From contig VCMS01000143.1 of NCBI GenBank assembly GCA_022539475.1, positions 80,073-144,072 on the forward strand: a stretch of 64,000 nucleotides of DNA, in the 5' to 3' direction. The DNA is from Gracilaria domingensis (lineage: Eukaryota; Rhodophyta; Florideophyceae; Gracilariales; Gracilariaceae). The notes beneath the pieces were generated by a model. The model was not told the origin of the DNA, ran no database searches, and saw nothing but the letters and a program-made list of their open reading frames with translations. Below are positions 44,187 to 54,773 of this stretch, piece after piece; positions within the stretch are counted from its first letter, which is position 1, and each line of letters begins with the position of its first letter. The position numbers and the translations under genes are program-made.

Positions 44187-44843
44187 ACGGAGCGGCTTCG
44201 TTCGTTTTCCGCGCTTTTGCAGTTCTTTGCTTTGCTAGTCCATAATCGCAGGCAGTCCAGAAAGGAACTATTCAGAAACAACATGAAAAGGCCCAATTCC
44301 TCTTTGTGTGCACAGCACCTTCGAATAAGACCATCTTTCGCTAAAAAGAGACTACTGCGTTGTCGCCAAGAAACATACGTTTTCGTTTACCTCTTTCTCT
44401 TCGAAAAATCCTAGCGCAGTGACAATAAACTCCTCTGGATCTGTGTCATCGATGAGCTCTTGTGCCACGATGACAAAGTTGCACTCTGAAGCGTTTGGGA
44501 GCGTAAAACTGGTGTAGTTATTCCTTACGTCTGTAGGAGAAATCGTAGTGTTTTACATGCTTTTTCGCTTTGACGCCGGCAAAAGAGAATGATCGTGGCA
44601 TGGTGGGATCGAAAATTGGCCACCGATATTGGCGGTATCTGGGCCCTTCGCGACCTGCGGAGATTCTTTTGTGCGCTCTGCCATCCTAGATGTATCGCAA
44701 ATTCTTGGTGCAGCTGTTCTGAGGTCAGCATGATAAACGTAAGTGCGCATGCCATGCACGATTTTCTGAAGTGATTTACATTGGTGGAAGCTCTTTGCGA
44801 AAGAGGTTGATTTGGCAGCCAATAGCAAATCTATTTCTTATGT

Positions 44844-44952
44844 CTATTGAGATAGACATAAGTACAGCAAACAAGTGGCACACGGAGAACAAATGGTTTT
44901 CTCCGTCTGTCCAATCATGTTTGTGGCTTATGTCTATCTCACTAGACATAAG
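44844..44952. repeat. subterminal palindromes of the piggyBac right end
   Basis: Two copies of a 24-26 bp palindrome, CTTATGTCTATTGAGATAGACATAAG (44844-44869, split here only by class of base in the centre) and CTTATGTCTATCTCACTAGACATAAG (44928-44952), lie 20 and 100 bp from the terminal repeat. The same motif occurs near the left end and in the MITE at 22554. They are probable transposase-binding sites. Confidence 0.6.
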
Positions 44953-44974
44953 CAGCTCCTCCCTAAAGGGTTAA

Positions 44975-46300
44975 GGTCTAGTGTTTGACAGACCCTCAAA
45001 AGTTACCGCTTAAAATGAGAACAAGTCATATATCTTCACAATCAGTACCATTAGACAATAAAAAAATTAAAAAATTGCGACCTGTCACACGGCGCACTTT
45101 AATTCGATTTTGGAGAACTCCTTTACATTAGATCAACTAATGCCAACAAATTAAAATTAAACGAAAAAAACTCCCTGTCTTGACAAGATTTTAAAGACAA
45201 TGCCGATACATATCCTATATTGTAAGTTATAAGCATCGTTTGAAAAGCTTTCTCATTATTTCTCCCAAAACTTTAGTATTACTTAAAATAGCATTCTAAA
45301 AGCAAGGACAAAAAAAATCCTTAAAATTCTGAAAGTGTCTGAATATTCCTTTCAAGCACTGTTTATTTAAAACTAGTATTGTTTTCCGACGAATGTCTAG
45401 TTTTTGAAAACTGTTCAACCAACTAATTGCTTATTGGCTTCATTCAAGCACACCTTTTTTACGTGTAAAAGATCATATATAGAACATTAGGTTCCAACAA
45501 GCCTTCGAGCAGAAAAAGTCACATTAAAACAAAAGCTTTAACAGTGTAACGTTTTGCTTTATTTAAAGAATTATCATTGCCGCACAAATTTGGATACTGT
45601 TCATTACATATCATTTGTCACCCAAACTCGATCTTAAAATCACTGAACTACTATTTGGTACACTTCTCGTTTTCGTCGTTTACAATTAGAATCTAACATT
45701 TTGTTTCAAACAATGTAGTAAACGCTGGGCTTTTGTCTCAAAAACATGCGCCGTGTCACACGGCGCATATTGCCTTGTTTTCGGACATAGGATGCAATTA
45801 GATCAATAGACTACCAACAAATAAAATCCCAAGAAAAATAACGTGATGTTTTCCCAAATTGGGAGGACATAACCCTTGGATACCAAAACTGATTTAATTT
45901 TCTAAGCTCTCTACAGACGTTTTAACAAGATATGCCAACAATTTGGAACCTTTTGATTTTACTCTTCTTGACTATGACAAATTGATTTAGAAAGTTGAAA
46001 GAAATTTAGATTGATAAATATTTGAGCGAACGCGTAAGGATTGTGCAGCATGAAGTTCAAAAGAAAAACTATTTAGCTCTTTACATTTACTTCCAAAAAT
46101 ATATTAGAAATATAGCTAGAAATATGCTAATGAATATAACCAGCTAAAAGAGCTTTGCGAATTCTTATGCAAAGTGTCCGTATAGGTGTCAGCTCTGCTG
46201 ACAATGAAGTAATGTATCATCTTGAATTGTTCTAATTGTATTGGATTGTAATTTTATTTGTCTGCGTTTGAATTGAACAACATCCACTTATCTAGTTGTA
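44975..46300. other. AT-rich intergenic with a 23-bp perfect palindrome
   Basis: Strongly AT-rich DNA without open frames of note. TGTCACACGGCGCA occurs at 45083-45096 and again at 45754-45767, each followed by loosely similar sequence. The second copy is the right half of the perfect palindrome ATGCGCCGTGTCACACGGCGCAT with a single central base (45746-45768; I write its arms as ATGCGCCGTGT and ACACGGCGCAT). No gene was seen. Confidence 0.45.
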
Positions 46301-46560
46301 CGTCAGACAGTTGCAGTTTTGTGCTAACTCCTGTCCTTTGGCGTGCTAGTTAAGGAGCTGGACCCTTTTCCGACGAAGGAAGGAAAGGGGGTCATCGAAG
46401 TTGTAAAGTATCTGTACTGTTTGTTGTGAAACAATCGCTACCTGCGTTCCCGCGAACGAAGCTCCGACCTGCGTCGAAGTTCTGTAGCACAGCACAGCTG
46501 AAATCTCTTCGTGTTCACCGACATTCCGGAATAACGGTAACTACGTGATTTCCAGCCACA

Positions 46561-47976
46561 ATGGCAGACAATGTTGTCGAACAAGTTCAACCAACTTCAG
46601 GCTACCTTCTCTTTGGGTTGGTACAGTTTACTAACGATCGTCAGCATGGATTGCGGAACACGTTTGCGTCATATGCTGATGACACCACGACACAACTGGT
46701 AGGGGACGCTCTCACCGCTGCAATTCGTGATGACTATACCCCCATGCAGATGGTTCACCCTGACATTGCGTGCAATCCAGAGATATACAAATGCATTCGA
46801 AGATTCTTGGAGAGTAGACAGGTGTCATGCGCGCAAACGGAAGAGTCTGGACGTCTTATACCGCGCAGGGTACTATGGGCTATTTATGGAACAGCCGATT
46901 CCGAGCAGTGCAGGCGTGCCATGGCTACCTATGATGCAATCCGTCGCGGAGACGAGGTTATCGTATCGCCAACAGCTGCGCAAAACGAACCTCAGCCATT
47001 CAATTCTGATAGAAATCATGGGAACAGCAGCCGTTCTGACGAACAGTATGAAAACAAGTCAACACGGATGTTCGCCATGAAATTTCGCTCCAAGGATGAT
47101 AAGTTTTCAGGTGCTTCAGATGAGGATTGGGAGTATTTCCTGGCCCAGTATCAAAAGTTATGTGTCGAGAATAGGATCAGAGCTAATGATCGTGTAACGT
47201 ACCTGCATCACATGCTTCGAGGTCAGGCCCTTCAGTTCTACTACCGCAATGTTGACGGTAGAGAGAATAATTGGGGAGCTGTCGTTACAATGTCTCGTGA
47301 GGTATTTGCTTCTCCCGCGAAGATGGAGCGAACTTCTCAGAAACTGCAGAGTCTACACATATCACAGTTTGAAGCAAACCGTCGAGCGGAAGCACAGGCA
47401 TTGTATGACTTGGCGCGTGATATTGAACGATTAGTCCCCATGGCCCATCATGAGGATCGATCCGATCGACGCATGCGCGTATTCCTCCAGAACGCTGTGA
47501 AGGGTCGCGAATGGGCGCGCAGTGTCGCCAGCACCACTCAGATTGAGCAACTGAGCTATTTGAAGTATTTATCCTTGCTGGAACAGGCGCAAACCCAATG
47601 GGAAGAGCACGACCGGTCCGGTCCTTCCGATCCAGCATATCGAAAGTCTAGGTGGAACGTGAACTACAACAACCATGGTCGATACGGACGCTATCCTCAA
47701 TCATCGGGCTCCAAGAAACAGAATGGCAAAGCCTCATTCACTCGTTGTTTCAACTGTAGCAAAGAGAATTGCCGTGTTTCTCAGTGCGACAAACCCCTTG
47801 ATTTCGAGCATATTGCTGCAAACAAGGTCGCCTACTATGAAGCTAAGAACAACAAATCTGTGAATGTTACGGAGGTTCTCATGGATTTTGCACGCGAATT
47901 ACAAGAAGCCTTCGACGAAGATCCTCCTCACGACGACGACGACTCTGACAGTGGTCCCCACTGCGAGGATGCACGG
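46561..47976 (+). pseudogene. Gag of an older LTR-type retroelement (fossil), split by the chromovirus array
   Basis: An open Gag-like frame of about 470 residues starts at the ATG at 46561. It has a capsid-like helical core (FSGASDEDWEYFLAQY, YLHHMLRGQALQFYYRNV, LHISQFEANRRAEAQALYDL). A basic Gly/Asn/Tyr-rich stretch follows, then a zinc-knuckle-like cluster CFNCSKENCRVSQC, then an acidic tail. The chromovirus array enters at 47977 with duplication CACGG, and the older element resumes after 63594. Its LTRs were not identified, and whether it is copia- or gypsy-type is open. Confidence 0.65.
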
Positions 47977-48493
47977 TGTTAGAACACTGGGTCTGAGGTT
48001 GAGAACGTGAACGATGGTGACTGCCGAGGAGAGTTCGGGCAGTCGACCAGGGTTTATATGGAGAATCGGACCTTCGAAAATAAGGTCGCTAACGCAGATT
48101 TCTAGAATATCCCTCAAACTAATGTGTCTATGAGTACTGGCCCTTGCGTCGGAATTAGTGTAGAAACTGTGCGTAGAAATCGACAGTGGAGTCGTCTAGA
48201 AGCTTCTAGAAGTTCCTGAAACGTGTCCATTTGTAGAAGTTCCAGCAAGGCACCGAAACTATGAAGTCAGTCATGACGTCAACTGACGAGGCAGACATCA
48301 CACGTGACATGTCTTGGTAACATTATGACAACTAATGTCAAACAAAGACTCTGAGGATCATTAGGGTATCAAATCGGATCGCTAGATCACGGGGAATTCA
48401 AAGAAAGCATCAAAAAATTAAATGACTAACTAAAAGCGTAGCAATATAACAAATTCAAATAAAAACATGACCAGAATTAACGAAATCCTAACA
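47977..48493 (-). repeat. 3' LTR of chromovirus copy A
   Basis: 517 bp, TGTTAGAACACTGGG ... GAAATCCTAACA on the plus strand. On the sense (minus) strand it is preceded by the purine tract AATGGGGGAAGTGA. The heat-shock-type element lies at 48195-48215. Confidence 0.9.
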
Positions 48494-48528
48494 TCACTTC
48501 CCCCATTAAGGAGAGTCGTCCCGACTCG

Positions 48529-49041
48529 TTAGTTGTTGGGCGTACCATTCGGAATAGGATGATTTTCAAACTGTCCTGGAGGGTTAGGGAAGAGAACCAT
48601 ATCGGAACGCGGTTCAAACGTTATGGGAAGATCAGTATTATCTCCAAATTCCTCGATGTGTAGAATAGCACTTTCAATTGTATTCAAGAATGTATCTCCG
48701 GGGTGCGGCGAGAGGTGACCAAACTGAGATACCAGGTAAGAGAATAGGAATAGAACGAACTCTTCATGAATATCTTCAAGTGTGCCATCTTCATAAGCTT
48801 TGAATAGCTTTCTTAGCATGATCGCATTCTCTGGGGTTAAAAATGGTCCTCGAACTTGCAGAAAGGCAAAGCAAATATGACATGAGGCCCATGCAAGACG
48901 AAATCTCTCGAAAAGTTCATCGGTAATACCATCAAACCAGGTAAGCATCCTTGGTCCCCCAAGAACTATACGACTGTAGAACTGACTGGCGTTGTCGAGT
49001 TGCAGATTGTTCGCGATGTTCGGCTGTCCGTTGTTCGTCAT
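48529..49041 (-). CDS. extra ORF between pol and the 3' LTR of the chromovirus (fossil)
   Basis: A 170-residue frame on the same strand as gag-pol, immediately after the chromodomain. It is Asn-rich at the start (MTNNGQPNIANNLQLDNASQ), helical in the middle (ELFERFRLAWASCHICFAFL, MLRKLFKAYEDGTLEDIHEE, FVLFLFSYLVSQFGHL) and Pro/Asn-rich at the end. No signal peptide or membrane segment typical of an envelope and no known domain. Also present, disturbed, in copy B at 55416-55850. Confidence 0.55.
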   Translation of the reverse strand: MTNNGQPNIANNLQLDNASQFYSRIVLGGPRMLTWFDGITDELFERFRLAWASCHICFAFLQVRGPFLTPENAIMLRKLFKAYEDGTLEDIHEEFVLFLFSYLVSQFGHLSPHPGDTFLNTIESAILHIEEFGDNTDLPITFEPRSDMVLFPNPPGQFENHPIPNGTPNN

Positions 49042-49076
49042 TGTTGGTGATGGGTGGTTACTGGGCCCGGAGATGT

Positions 49077-52000
49077 TCAGAGGTTGTGGCTTCTTTTATA
49101 CCGCTCGAGGAGGTCAAAACAGTTCTTGAGTTCGGATTCAGGGAGCCACATATTTTCGTGATCGGGATAACCAAGCCATTTGACAAGGTATTCTGACTTG
49201 CGTTTCCGTTTTCGATGATTAAGAATTGCTTCCACATCATATTCTTCTGTTCCATCAGATAATTGGATGACTGTTGGCTTGGGCTGGGGTCTTCTGAAGG
49301 TATTGTCTTTATGGTATCTTCTGAGTAGTTGGCAATGAAACACGTCATGTATTTTTCTCTGCTTCATGACAGTCCCTATATCAAGTCGAAAGGTTACTGG
49401 GCTTACTTGTTCCGTGATTCTGAATGGACCACAGTACTTGATTCCGAGTTTGTTCCGTGGGCCTGTTTCGTCCATCTTGAGATTCTTTGTCGATAGCATG
49501 ACGTAGTCACCAACTTTTAAGTCGCAAGGCGTTCGTTTCCGATTATAGTAGCTTTCTGAGTACTTGCTTATCTTGCTGATTTGGCTCCTAGCAAGCTTGA
49601 CAGCATCTGAAATACTTGTCAGAAACTCAGAGGCGGCTTGATTCTGGGAAGTGATTGCATCCATTGGTAAAACACGTGGTTCCTCTCCGTATGTGAGAAA
49701 GAATGGGGTAAATGACGTGGTAGAATTGACTGAAGAATTGTAAGCAACTTCGAATTGAATGAGGTGTTAATCCCAATTATTCTGCCTGTGGTTGACAAAA
49801 CATCTGATCATCTCTTCAATCTTCTTATTCATTACTTCGGTTTGTCCATTTGTCTGTGGGTGATATGCTGATGATGGCTTTAATTTTGTGCCAAGTGATC
49901 GAAATACTTCCTTCCAGAACTTACTCATAAATATTGAATCTCTATCGGATACTATGGAATCAGAAAGTCCATGATGACGATAGATATTCTCCAGATATAA
50001 CTTGGCTGTTTCTACAGCAGTGACATTCTTGGTTGTGGGAATGATGCGTATAAGTTTCGAAAGGCGATCGACTACTACATATATGGCACTGTTTCCAGAC
50101 TTAGTTCGTGGAAGTGGAGTAATGAAATCCATTGTGATCTGAGACCACTTCTTCAATGGGGGTTCTAATGGCTGGAGGTATCCATGCGGCTTCTTGGTAA
50201 TTGGCTTCGTCTCCTGACACTTCTGGCATGTCTTTGTGTAGGTGTACACGTCCTTTCTCAGGTTCTTCCAAAAGTAAGATTTCCAAATTCTTCTTAATGT
50301 CTTCTTAAATGCCATATGTCCTGATGAAGGGAGATCATGATTCTCGAATAAAATCTTAGTTCTGATTTCCCCACTCGGTATACATAACTTATTCTTGTAG
50401 TAGAGAAGATTTCCTTTTCGTTCAAAGGGAAGTTCCGAATTCAGGTAAGCAGCTGAAAATTCGTTGTCCTTCTTATATCCATCAGTGAATGCGCGCATAT
50501 CCTTCTTGGATATTTCACAAATAAGAGATAAAGAGTTCAACGGGTTGGTTCTGGAGACTGCTTCATCTAATAGAGAGAGGTTACTAGCCAGCGGATCTTC
50601 AACATGCTTAGGATATCTTGAGAGAGCATCTGCAACTATGTTGGATTTTCCTTTGATTGGTTCGAAAGTGAAATCAAACTCACGATCCTTTCGAGCCATC
50701 TTACTTGACGTTGGGAAAGATTTGGCTGTGTTTGCAGATACTTCAGTGGAAAATGATCTGTACGCACTTTGAAGCGTTGTCCATGTAAGTAGACTCTCCA
50801 AACTCTTAACGTGTCTACGACTGCAAGAAGTTCTCGCTCGTGGGCGGCGTAGCGTTGCTCGGCTGGATTCAAGGTTCTTGAATGAAATGCAACAGGTCGG
50901 GCAATACCGTTTTCTACTTGTTCCAATACTGCTCCTAGAGCATACTGAGATGCGTCAGTGGTTACGATGATAGGCAGTTTTGGGTCAAAATGACGGAGCA
51001 CTGGTGTACTTGAAACCGCATCTTTCAGATTTTTGAAGGCGTTTTCTTGATCCCCTCCCCACTTGAATGGGTTATTTCCACACAGAGCGGTTAGTGGTTT
51101 TGATATTTCGGAGCAGTTCTTAATAAATCGTCGGTAGTAATTAACAAGTCCAAGAAAAGCTTGAACATCGGTCTTATTCTTCGGTGTTTCCCAATTTGTG
51201 ATGGCTTTCACTTTTTGTTTCTCTACTGATATTCCTTCGGGTGTAACCACATGCCCGAGGTATTCAACCTCCTTCTTTAGAAATTCACACTTTGAAAGCT
51301 TCCCATACAGTTTGTGTGCACGAAGTTGGTCGAATACTTTTCTAATGTGTTCTACATGCTCCTCTACAGTTTTGCTGTAAATAAGAATGTCGTCGAGATA
51401 TACCAGGACAAATTTATCCAAATGATCCTTCAGTACATTGTTCATTAAGCTCATGAAGCTTGCGGGTGCGTTGGTGAGGCCGAAAGGTAGGACAAGAAAC
51501 TCAAAATGACCATATCTAGTTCTGAAAGCGGTCAGTGGAATGAAGGTATCAGAGAGTCGAATTTGGTGGTAGCCCCACCTTAAATCGATTTTCGAAAATA
51601 CTTTTGCGCCACGGAGTTGGTCAAAAATATCATCAATCCTTGGAATAGGGTAACTATTTTTGATGGTCAACTTATTGAGGGCTCGGTAATCAATGCAAAG
51701 TCTTAGGCTCCCATCCTTCTTTGCTGCGAAAAGAACAGGGGCACCCCAAGGGCTTGAACTAGGTCGAATTAAACCTTGTTCCAAAAGTTCATGGAGTTGC
51801 TTCTTTAGCTCTTTCAACTCTTTATCTGACATTCGATATACGCCTTTCTTCTGAGGTGTTGCTTCAGGGGATAACTCGATATGAAAATCTTGTTCTCGGT
51901 GAGGGGGTAATCCTTTTGGTAATTTCTCTGGAAATAGGTCCTTGTACTCTTCAAGTAGTTCTTTGAGTTTATGATCATTCGCTGGTTCATAGGTTTCTTC

Positions 52001-52384
52001 TTTTGAAGGCCGAAGCGCTACAACAAATACAGGTAGCTTCCTTCGTATTGACTTCTTGATTGTGTTCACAGAAATTAACTTCTCATTCTTCTTAATGTTT
52101 GCTTTGATGAAAATGGTTCTGGAATTGTGAACAAAAGATATTTCATTGGTTCGGTTGTTGATATAGGGGTTATATTCGTATAGCCAGTCTTTTCCTAAAA
52201 TGACGTCATATCCGTATAATGCACATATTGCAAAGCGTCTCTTTTCTCGCAGTTCTTCAATCTGGATATTTACTCCATCTTCTCGGGTTTCCTGGAGCAC
52301 AGTAATGGAACCGTTGGCCATTTCGGCTTCATAACTAGTGTCAATGGTTGGGATCTTCATGCTTTTGCAGATGGCTTTGGACAA
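49077..52384 (-). pseudogene. pol of chromovirus copy A: protease, RT, RNase H, integrase, chromodomain (fossil)
   Basis: Ty3/gypsy order. Protease-like region with [15 protein letters not shown] with [36 protein letters not shown] and [17 protein letters not shown]. RNase H with [16 protein letters not shown] and [11 protein letters not shown]. Integrase with the HHCC segment (HDLPSSGHMAFKKTL ... CQKCQETKP) and the D-D-E residues in ITMDFITPLP, IVSDRDSIFMSKF and NGQTEVMNKKIEE. GPY/F module GIKYCGPFRITEQV. Chromodomain EYLVKWLGYPDHENMWLPES at the C terminus. It looks nearly whole, with about two or three breaks. Confidence 0.9.
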
Positions 52385-52673
52385 ATAACTGATTTCGGAA
52401 CCGTTATCGAACAGAGCCGTACATTTTCTGCCATTGATGAATACATATGCAAGGAGTAGTCCAACAGAGGGGGTTCAAATGGTGACGCTAAGCGTGAGGT
52501 AAGAAGTTTATGTCTTCCATTGCTCAATATTTTTTCTTGGGTACGATGTTTATCTGCAGATTCAATGGGTACGGGGTTTGCTGGCTTAGTCAATGGTTGC
52601 GTTTCGATGGAATTCAGTGGGGTGCAATGGTGGTCCGGTGGAACAGACGTGGGTCCTTCAGATGACCCTGGAG

Positions 52674-53546
52674 TCAGTTCCTCTGCGAGTTTTTTGGGCA
52701 CTGTTTATCGCGTGCCATGTGTCCAGGTTGTCGACAGCGGAAACAGAGTCCCAACTTTCGACAGTTCTCGCGCTCTTCCTTGGTTAACTTCTTCAGCTTC
52801 ATATTTCCAATATCCATGGGTACCGGTCCTTGAGATGATCCAGAGCCGCCAGGTTGCCTGCCAAATCGCGCCTGTCCACTCCTTCGGAAAGCAGATTCCA
52901 CCCGCTCAGCGTCTTTCATTGCATTAGTCAAAGATTTGTACTCATTGGTGCAAAGCTCTTTCCAGATGTAACTTTTCAAGCCTCTGGTATATCTGTCGAT
53001 TTGCTCTTCCATACTGATGTTGGGGATTTCAAGCACAATCTTGAGGAAGTCTTCATTGAACTGTTGAACATCTTTGTACTGCTTCCACTTGCTTAGTTTG
53101 TCCCGAGCAAGTTTCTCTTTGTTGACAATAGTAAATCGTTTCTGAAGATGTTCAAAGAGTTCCTCAAGGGTTTGCAGCTCCAGTCCATTTCTTTGCTGGG
53201 CGAGATACCACTCATGAGCAGCTCCACTGATGTAACTAAGCGCGATCGTTAATGCTTTGTCGTCGGGGGTTCCATCAAGATAATTGCGAATATGAGTGAT
53301 CCAACTGTCAATGTTTTGCTTTCCAGTGAACGTTGGGGGCTTGTTGATCTTTGGATTCGTGGCTGGGCTGTCCTTATTGGCTAGGACACTGAGTGAGGTC
53401 TCGAGAGCGGATATCTTCGTTTGCGCTTCTTGCTTCAACAATTCCATCTGAGCCCGTGTTTCGTCAAGCGCGCGAGCCATGCTTTGGATCATTTGGCCTG
53501 CACGCACCTGTGGGGGTGTGCCTGGGTTTCCTTGAGGGGTCGTCAT
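52674..53546 (-). CDS. Gag of chromovirus copy A (fossil)
   Basis: 290 residues. A coiled-coil-like N terminus (QSMARALDETRAQMELLKQE), then the retrotransposon Gag core (PPTFTGKQNIDSWITHIRNY, ISGAAHEWYLAQQRNG, LEELFEHLQKRFTI, RYTRGLKSYIWKELCTNEYK). The zinc knuckle CFRCRQPGHMARDKQC follows (C-x2-C-x4-H-x5-C). The pol reading begins in an overlapping frame at its end, as is common in the family. Confidence 0.85.
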   Translation of the reverse strand: MTTPQGNPGTPPQVRAGQMIQSMARALDETRAQMELLKQEAQTKISALETSLSVLANKDSPATNPKINKPPTFTGKQNIDSWITHIRNYLDGTPDDKALTIALSYISGAAHEWYLAQQRNGLELQTLEELFEHLQKRFTIVNKEKLARDKLSKWKQYKDVQQFNEDFLKIVLEIPNISMEEQIDRYTRGLKSYIWKELCTNEYKSLTNAMKDAERVESAFRRSGQARFGRQPGGSGSSQGPVPMDIGNMKLKKLTKEERENCRKLGLCFRCRQPGHMARDKQCPKNSQRN

Positions 53547-53694
53547 GGTATAAGCTGCGCGAACGGAGAACCTTTGAAATTAGCTCAAATCGGGGGGTTG
53601 CCCAAATAAATTGTCTAATTTTTCGAAAAGTGCAAATCAAGCCTCGCGCTGGGACTTTTAAAAAATTGCAATTTGCAGGTTGCAGACAAGCAGT

Positions 53695-53790
53695 GCCGCG
53701 CGCCTGGCCTAGTGGGTAGGCGGCGCCGGTGCAATTTCAGAGGTTCTAGGTTCGATTCCCTTCGCTGTAAGTTGCAATTGCAGCCGGAGT
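53695..53790 (+). repeat. tRNA-like (pol III A/B box) sequence in the chromovirus leader
   Basis: TGGCCTAGTGG (53705-53715) fits the A box and GGTTCGATTCC (53749-53759) is a perfect B box. They lie 44 nt apart as in a tRNA gene. The flanks do not pair as an acceptor stem, so this is a tRNA-derived (SINE-like) segment and not a tRNA gene. It lies between the zinc-finger ORF and gag, antisense to both. A disturbed copy is at about 61651-61745 in copy B. Confidence 0.55.
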
Positions 53791-53993
53791 GGTTCAATTA
53801 AGGTTTCTTCAGTTCAATTACAAAGCGTCAAGCGACTAAGAAGATAGTAAGCCCTGTACGGCGACTTCTCCCTTGACAATGCTAAGTAATACGAACGTAG
53901 CGGAAACTGGAACACAACCACAAACGGTAGCTTAAAGGGTAGAACAACCGATTCTTGGAAACTTTTGTCAACACAAGGTGTTTACGTTATAAT

Positions 53994-54647
53994 TTACTTG
54001 AAATAACGCTGTTGACGTTGGTTTTCCTTGTTGACAGCTGCTTGGTGCTTGCGTCCACCTCGGTGATCCTCGTAATGCTTCCGATTATTGAACGAGAGTA
54101 TACCACATTCGTAACAGCCCGGTGGGGAGCTCTTGTTCTGGAGCTTGTTGTGGTGTCGGCTACCAGACAAATGTTCGCGAAGTTGCACTCGGCAATTGAA
54201 ACGGAGTTCACAGTCGTCACACCTGGGGGTCTTCAAGAGACGTCGAAGGTTACGTACACGCCGTCGCTTGATTCGATCGGTGGCCACGCGAAGGATATGG
54301 ATATTAGCCGCGTCGTCTATGCGGAGCAGATGACGTGGAGTACCCTCGGTAGCCTCGGTAACCGATCGGTTCCTTGAAATCGGATTGCTGTCAACAGGAT
54401 CGGGTTGTTGACGAGCTGGTGACGACGGTGGTGACGGTGTGTATGAAGGTGGTGTACTCGGTTCCAAGGTGGACACGGCAGCGGAAACAGGGGTTTCGGT
54501 GGTGTTGACAGGGGGTGGTGGCGGTGGCGGCGATGACGGCGGTTCGGTGGATATTTCTGTGTTCGTATAGAACGACAGCGATGACGGCGGTGCTTGGGAT
54601 CGGCGTATTGAGCTCACTGGAAACACACAAATTGGGTCAGAAATCAA
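53994..54647 (-). CDS. double U1-type C2H2 zinc-finger ORF upstream of gag (fossil)
   Basis: About 217 residues on the same strand as gag-pol, in the leader between the 5' LTR and gag. The N-terminal half is low complexity (Pro/Ser/Thr, with a PPPPPPP run). The C-terminal half has two zinc fingers, CDDCELRF...LREHLSGSRHH (C-x2-C-x12-H-x5-H) and CYECGILS...YEDHRGGRKH, of the U1C/matrin/JAZ class that binds RNA or double-stranded RNA. A basic linker RIKRRRVRNLRRLLK precedes them. No ATG opens the frame. Splice-like signals (a GTAAGT donor near 54758 and a TTTCCAG acceptor near 54617) suggest the reading is reached by splicing of the leader. Confidence 0.55.
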   Translation of the reverse strand: MISDPICVFPVSSIRRSQAPPSSLSFYTNTEISTEPPSSPPPPPPPVNTTETPVSAAVSTLEPSTPPSYTPSPPSSPARQQPDPVDSNPISRNRSVTEATEGTPRHLLRIDDAANIHILRVATDRIKRRRVRNLRRLLKTPRCDDCELRFNCRVQLREHLSGSRHHNKLQNKSSPPGCYECGILSFNNRKHYEDHRGGRKHQAAVNKENQRQQRYFK

Positions 54648-54773
54648 CAGTCAGTAAAGAGCTGGACGTCTGTGGCTCATCCAAACCTAGGGAATTTTGT
54701 ATAGCAAAATCCACTAGGGCTGGATGTTCACTCAGTTTCAAATGAGCGCAATACTTACTTGCGATGCTACCAA

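Larger units (their letters stand above)
28031..44970 (-). mobile_element. piggyBac element containing three later insertions
   Basis: The left end is TTAA (28027-28030) + CCCTTTTGGGACTGAAGA and the right end is CCCTAAAGGG + TTAA (44971-44974). The ends are inverted CCCTTT-type termini with TTAA target duplication, diagnostic of piggyBac. Subterminal palindromes CTTATGTCTA..TAGACATAAG lie near both ends (28051-28070 continued at 40087; 44844-44869; 44929-44952). Without its insertions the element would be about 4.1 kb. It carries a minus-strand transposase and a convergent small ORF. Insertions: Ty3/gypsy 28071-40081 (duplication ATAGA), solo LTR 41743-42259 (GGTGG), LTR-like 43586-43875 (CCTTT). 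Confidence 0.85.

Noticed and set aside
53695-53775. tRNA gene on the plus strand
   Set aside because: The boxes are well spaced but no acceptor stem pairs. Treated as a tRNA-derived segment within a retrotransposon leader.
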